Part shown: positions 62,409 to 64,000 of the stretch, one piece after another
Layout of the letters: each line of letters starts with the position of its first letter
Position numbering within the stretch: the first letter of the stretch is position 1
Assembly: GCF_900115775.1 (NCBI RefSeq)
Contig: NZ_FOXS01000006.1
Span: 248,001-312,000, forward strand
Reading direction: 5' to 3'
From: Hymenobacter arizonensis
Lineage (GTDB): Bacteria; Bacteroidota; Bacteroidia; Cytophagales; Hymenobacteraceae
DNA: 64,000 bases
Translations under genes and position numbers: made by a program
The notes under the pieces: generated by a model
What the model saw: only the letters and a program-made list of their open reading frames with translations
The model's database searches: none
Told to the model about the DNA's origin: nothing

Positions 62409-63961
62409 TTCGCGAACTTCTTGCGCAGCTCGTCGACTTGGTCGCGAAATTTCTTGTCCGAATCCACCAAATCCGACACGGTTTGCACCGAGTGCATCAC
62501 GGTGGTATGGTCGCGCCCGCCAAAGTGAAAACCAATGGTTTTCAGCGTGTGCGCGGTGTGGTGCTTGGCGAAGTACATGGCAACCTGGCGGGCCGTTACC
62601 ACTTCCTTTTTGCGGGTTTTGTCTTTCAGCAGCTCTACGGAGATGCCGAAATAAGCGGCCACAGTCTTCTGAATGAAGTCGAGGTTGACTTCAGCTTCTA
62701 CTTCTTCGATGATGTGGCGCAGGGCCTGCTTCACCATTTCCAGGTCGATATCGCGGCGCGAGAGGCTGCTTTGCGCCACCAGCGAGGCAATCACGCCTTC
62801 CAGCTCGCGCACGTTGGTGTGCACCGAGTTGGCAAGGTAGTCCACCACGTGGTCTGGCGGAATATCGATGCCATCCTGCTCCATCTTGTTGCGGATGATG
62901 GCCACCCGCGTCTCGAAGTCGGGGCTTTGCACATCGGCCGTGAGGCCCCACTTAAAGCGGTTGAGCAACCGGTCTTCCAGGCCCAGCAGGTCCTTGGGGG
63001 GCCGGTCCGATGTCATCACAATCTGCTTGCCGGACTGATGCAAGTGGTTGAAGATGTGAAAGAACATCTCCTGGGTCTTGCCTTTGTTGGCCAGAAACTG
63101 CACGTCGTCCAGAATCAGGGCATCGACTTGCAGGTAGAAGTTGGCGAAGTCCTGCACCTGCGCGCGCTGCACGCTATCGATGAACTGGTTGGTGAACTTC
63201 TCAGCCGACACATACAGTACAAAGCGCTCGGGCGCCGTTGCCTTAATGTGGTTACCGATGGCCTGCACCAAGTGCGTTTTGCCCAGGCCCACGCCGCCGT
63301 ACACCATCAGTGGGTTGAAGCTGGTGGTGCCGGGCTTGTTGGCCACGGCCAAGCCCGCTGAGCGCGCTAGGCGGTTGCAATCGCCCTCGATGTAGTTATC
63401 GAAGGTGTAAGAGCCGTTCAGCTGCGACGGCACGAGGTTGCCGTCCATGGGGCGGGCCGTGTCGAAGGGGTTGCGCGGCGGCGCCATGGTATCGGCCGTC
63501 TGGTTGTTGATGCCGAAGTTGCCGCGGGGCGTAGTGCGCACCGCCGCCGAATTCACGTAGCGGGCCGAACCGGCCCGTGCACTGCCGGCAAAGGGGTTGC
63601 CCGCGGGTTGCGATGGTGCCGGCTGCGGGGCGTCGCGCGGGTCGGGCGCGGCCGTTTTGCGGGGCGGCGGCAGATGCAGGGCGCGCGGCGGCGTTTGGTC
63701 GTTGCCCTGGTCCACTACTACACTGTATTCGAGGCGGCCATCGGCGCCCAGCTCGCGGAAAAGGGCGCGACGCAGCTCGTCCACGTAATGCTCCTCCAGC
63801 CAGTCGTAGAAGTAGGCGCTCGGCACCTGAATGGTCAGCACGTTGCCCTTCAGCTCAACCGGAACAATGGGCTGAAACCAAGTCTTGAAACTCTGCTCCC
63901 CGATTTCCGCCGAGATGCTGCGTAAACAGCCAGCCCAAACCGTGCGAAAATCTTTGAGCAT
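62405..63961 (-). CDS. dnaA: Chromosomal replication initiator protein DnaA
   Basis: DnaA binds DnaA boxes at oriC and melts the origin. The 518-residue protein has domain I (about 1-85, WAGCLRSISAEIGEQSFKTWF), a long low-complexity linker (90-180, rich in Pro, Ala and Arg), and the AAA+ domain with NPLMVYGGVGLGKTHLVQAIG (Walker A GGVGLGKT), DALILDDVQFL (Walker B) and SDRPPKDL (sensor 1). Domain IV carries the DnaA signature (KTIGFHFGGRDHTTVMH) for box recognition. The ATG at 63961 opens with MLKDFRTVW. Only 39 bp of upstream DNA are in the window, so the promoter and any origin beyond it cannot be judged. Confidence 0.97.
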   Translation of the reverse strand: MLKDFRTVWAGCLRSISAEIGEQSFKTWFQPIVPVELKGNVLTIQVPSAYFYDWLEEHYVDELRRALFRELGADGRLEYSVVVDQGNDQTPPRALHLPPPRKTAAPDPRDAPQPAPSQPAGNPFAGSARAGSARYVNSAAVRTTPRGNFGINNQTADTMAPPRNPFDTARPMDGNLVPSQLNGSYTFDNYIEGDCNRLARSAGLAVANKPGTTSFNPLMVYGGVGLGKTHLVQAIGNHIKATAPERFVLYVSAEKFTNQFIDSVQRAQVQDFANFYLQVDALILDDVQFLANKGKTQEMFFHIFNHLHQSGKQIVMTSDRPPKDLLGLEDRLLNRFKWGLTADVQSPDFETRVAIIRNKMEQDGIDIPPDHVVDYLANSVHTNVRELEGVIASLVAQSSLSRRDIDLEMVKQALRHIIEEVEAEVNLDFIQKTVAAYFGISVELLKDKTRKKEVVTARQVAMYFAKHHTAHTLKTIGFHFGGRDHTTVMHSVQTVSDLVDSDKKFRDQVDELRKKFAK

Positions 63962-64000
63962 GAGTTATTTGAACAGTAACCGGGTGCGGGCCGGGAGCGA

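Noticed and set aside
62280..64000. Origin of replication next to dnaA
   Set aside because: No cluster of TTATCCACA-type boxes or AT-rich unwinding region is visible in the available flanks; only 39 bp upstream of dnaA are present.

Overview
The window is a chromosomal segment of a Bacteroidota bacterium, most likely a Hymenobacter-like member of the Cytophagales. The grounds are three SusC/SusD outer-membrane pairs, a PorQ-type and a PorE-like type IX secretion protein, promoters of the Bacteroidota form TAnnTTTG, GC-rich housekeeping genes, and a set of conserved genes typical of that group. Nothing here was compared with a database; family names come from motifs read in the translations.

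Layout. 1-6.3 kb: the 3' end of priA, a lipoprotein, a methyltransferase, queA and small unknown genes. 6.6-12.9 kb: rnd, then the glyoxylate-shunt block aceB-aceA, with a divergent RamB/ScfR-type regulator and an 18-bp palindrome between them. 13-20.8 kb: mltG, two glycosyltransferase genes, dtd, a MazG-like gene, comB, gcvT and ilvE. 21-27 kb: a leftward run of Nudix, plsC, gatC, a 925-aa membrane/TPR protein, an ABC ATPase and, beyond a long inverted repeat, a cobalamin adenosyltransferase. 27.2-27.4 kb: an apparent free-standing structured RNA with its own promoter and terminator. 27.5-32.3 kb: a small acidic protein, rnhB, a leftward CZB - histidine kinase - response regulator cassette, and prfB with its programmed +1 frameshift. 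32.5-49.5 kb: three SusC/SusD pairs in AT-richer DNA; the first two share promoter and N-terminal sequence, and a decayed IS3-family element with intact ends lies between pairs two and three. 50-64 kb: hslU, porQ, lon, a PorE-like OmpA protein, a compact leftward operon (GH3, HAD, unknown, GreA-like), osmC, a small membrane protein and dnaA.

How the parts work together. aceA and aceB allow growth on acetate or fatty acids and are probably controlled by the adjacent regulator through the palindrome. The SusCD pairs would import oligomeric nutrients by TonB-dependent transport, but no glycosidase, peptidase or sensor lies with them, so the substrates cannot be named. PorQ and the PorE-like protein fit the type IX secretion pathway on either side of lon.

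The most unusual signals are non-coding. They are a two-part palindrome of 77 paired bases with perfect arms between rnd and aceA, a 45-bp inverted repeat (one mismatch) at 21.6 kb, a family of GTCATGCTGA-ended inverted repeats, and the RNA at 27.25 kb. No tRNA, rRNA or CRISPR array was recognised.
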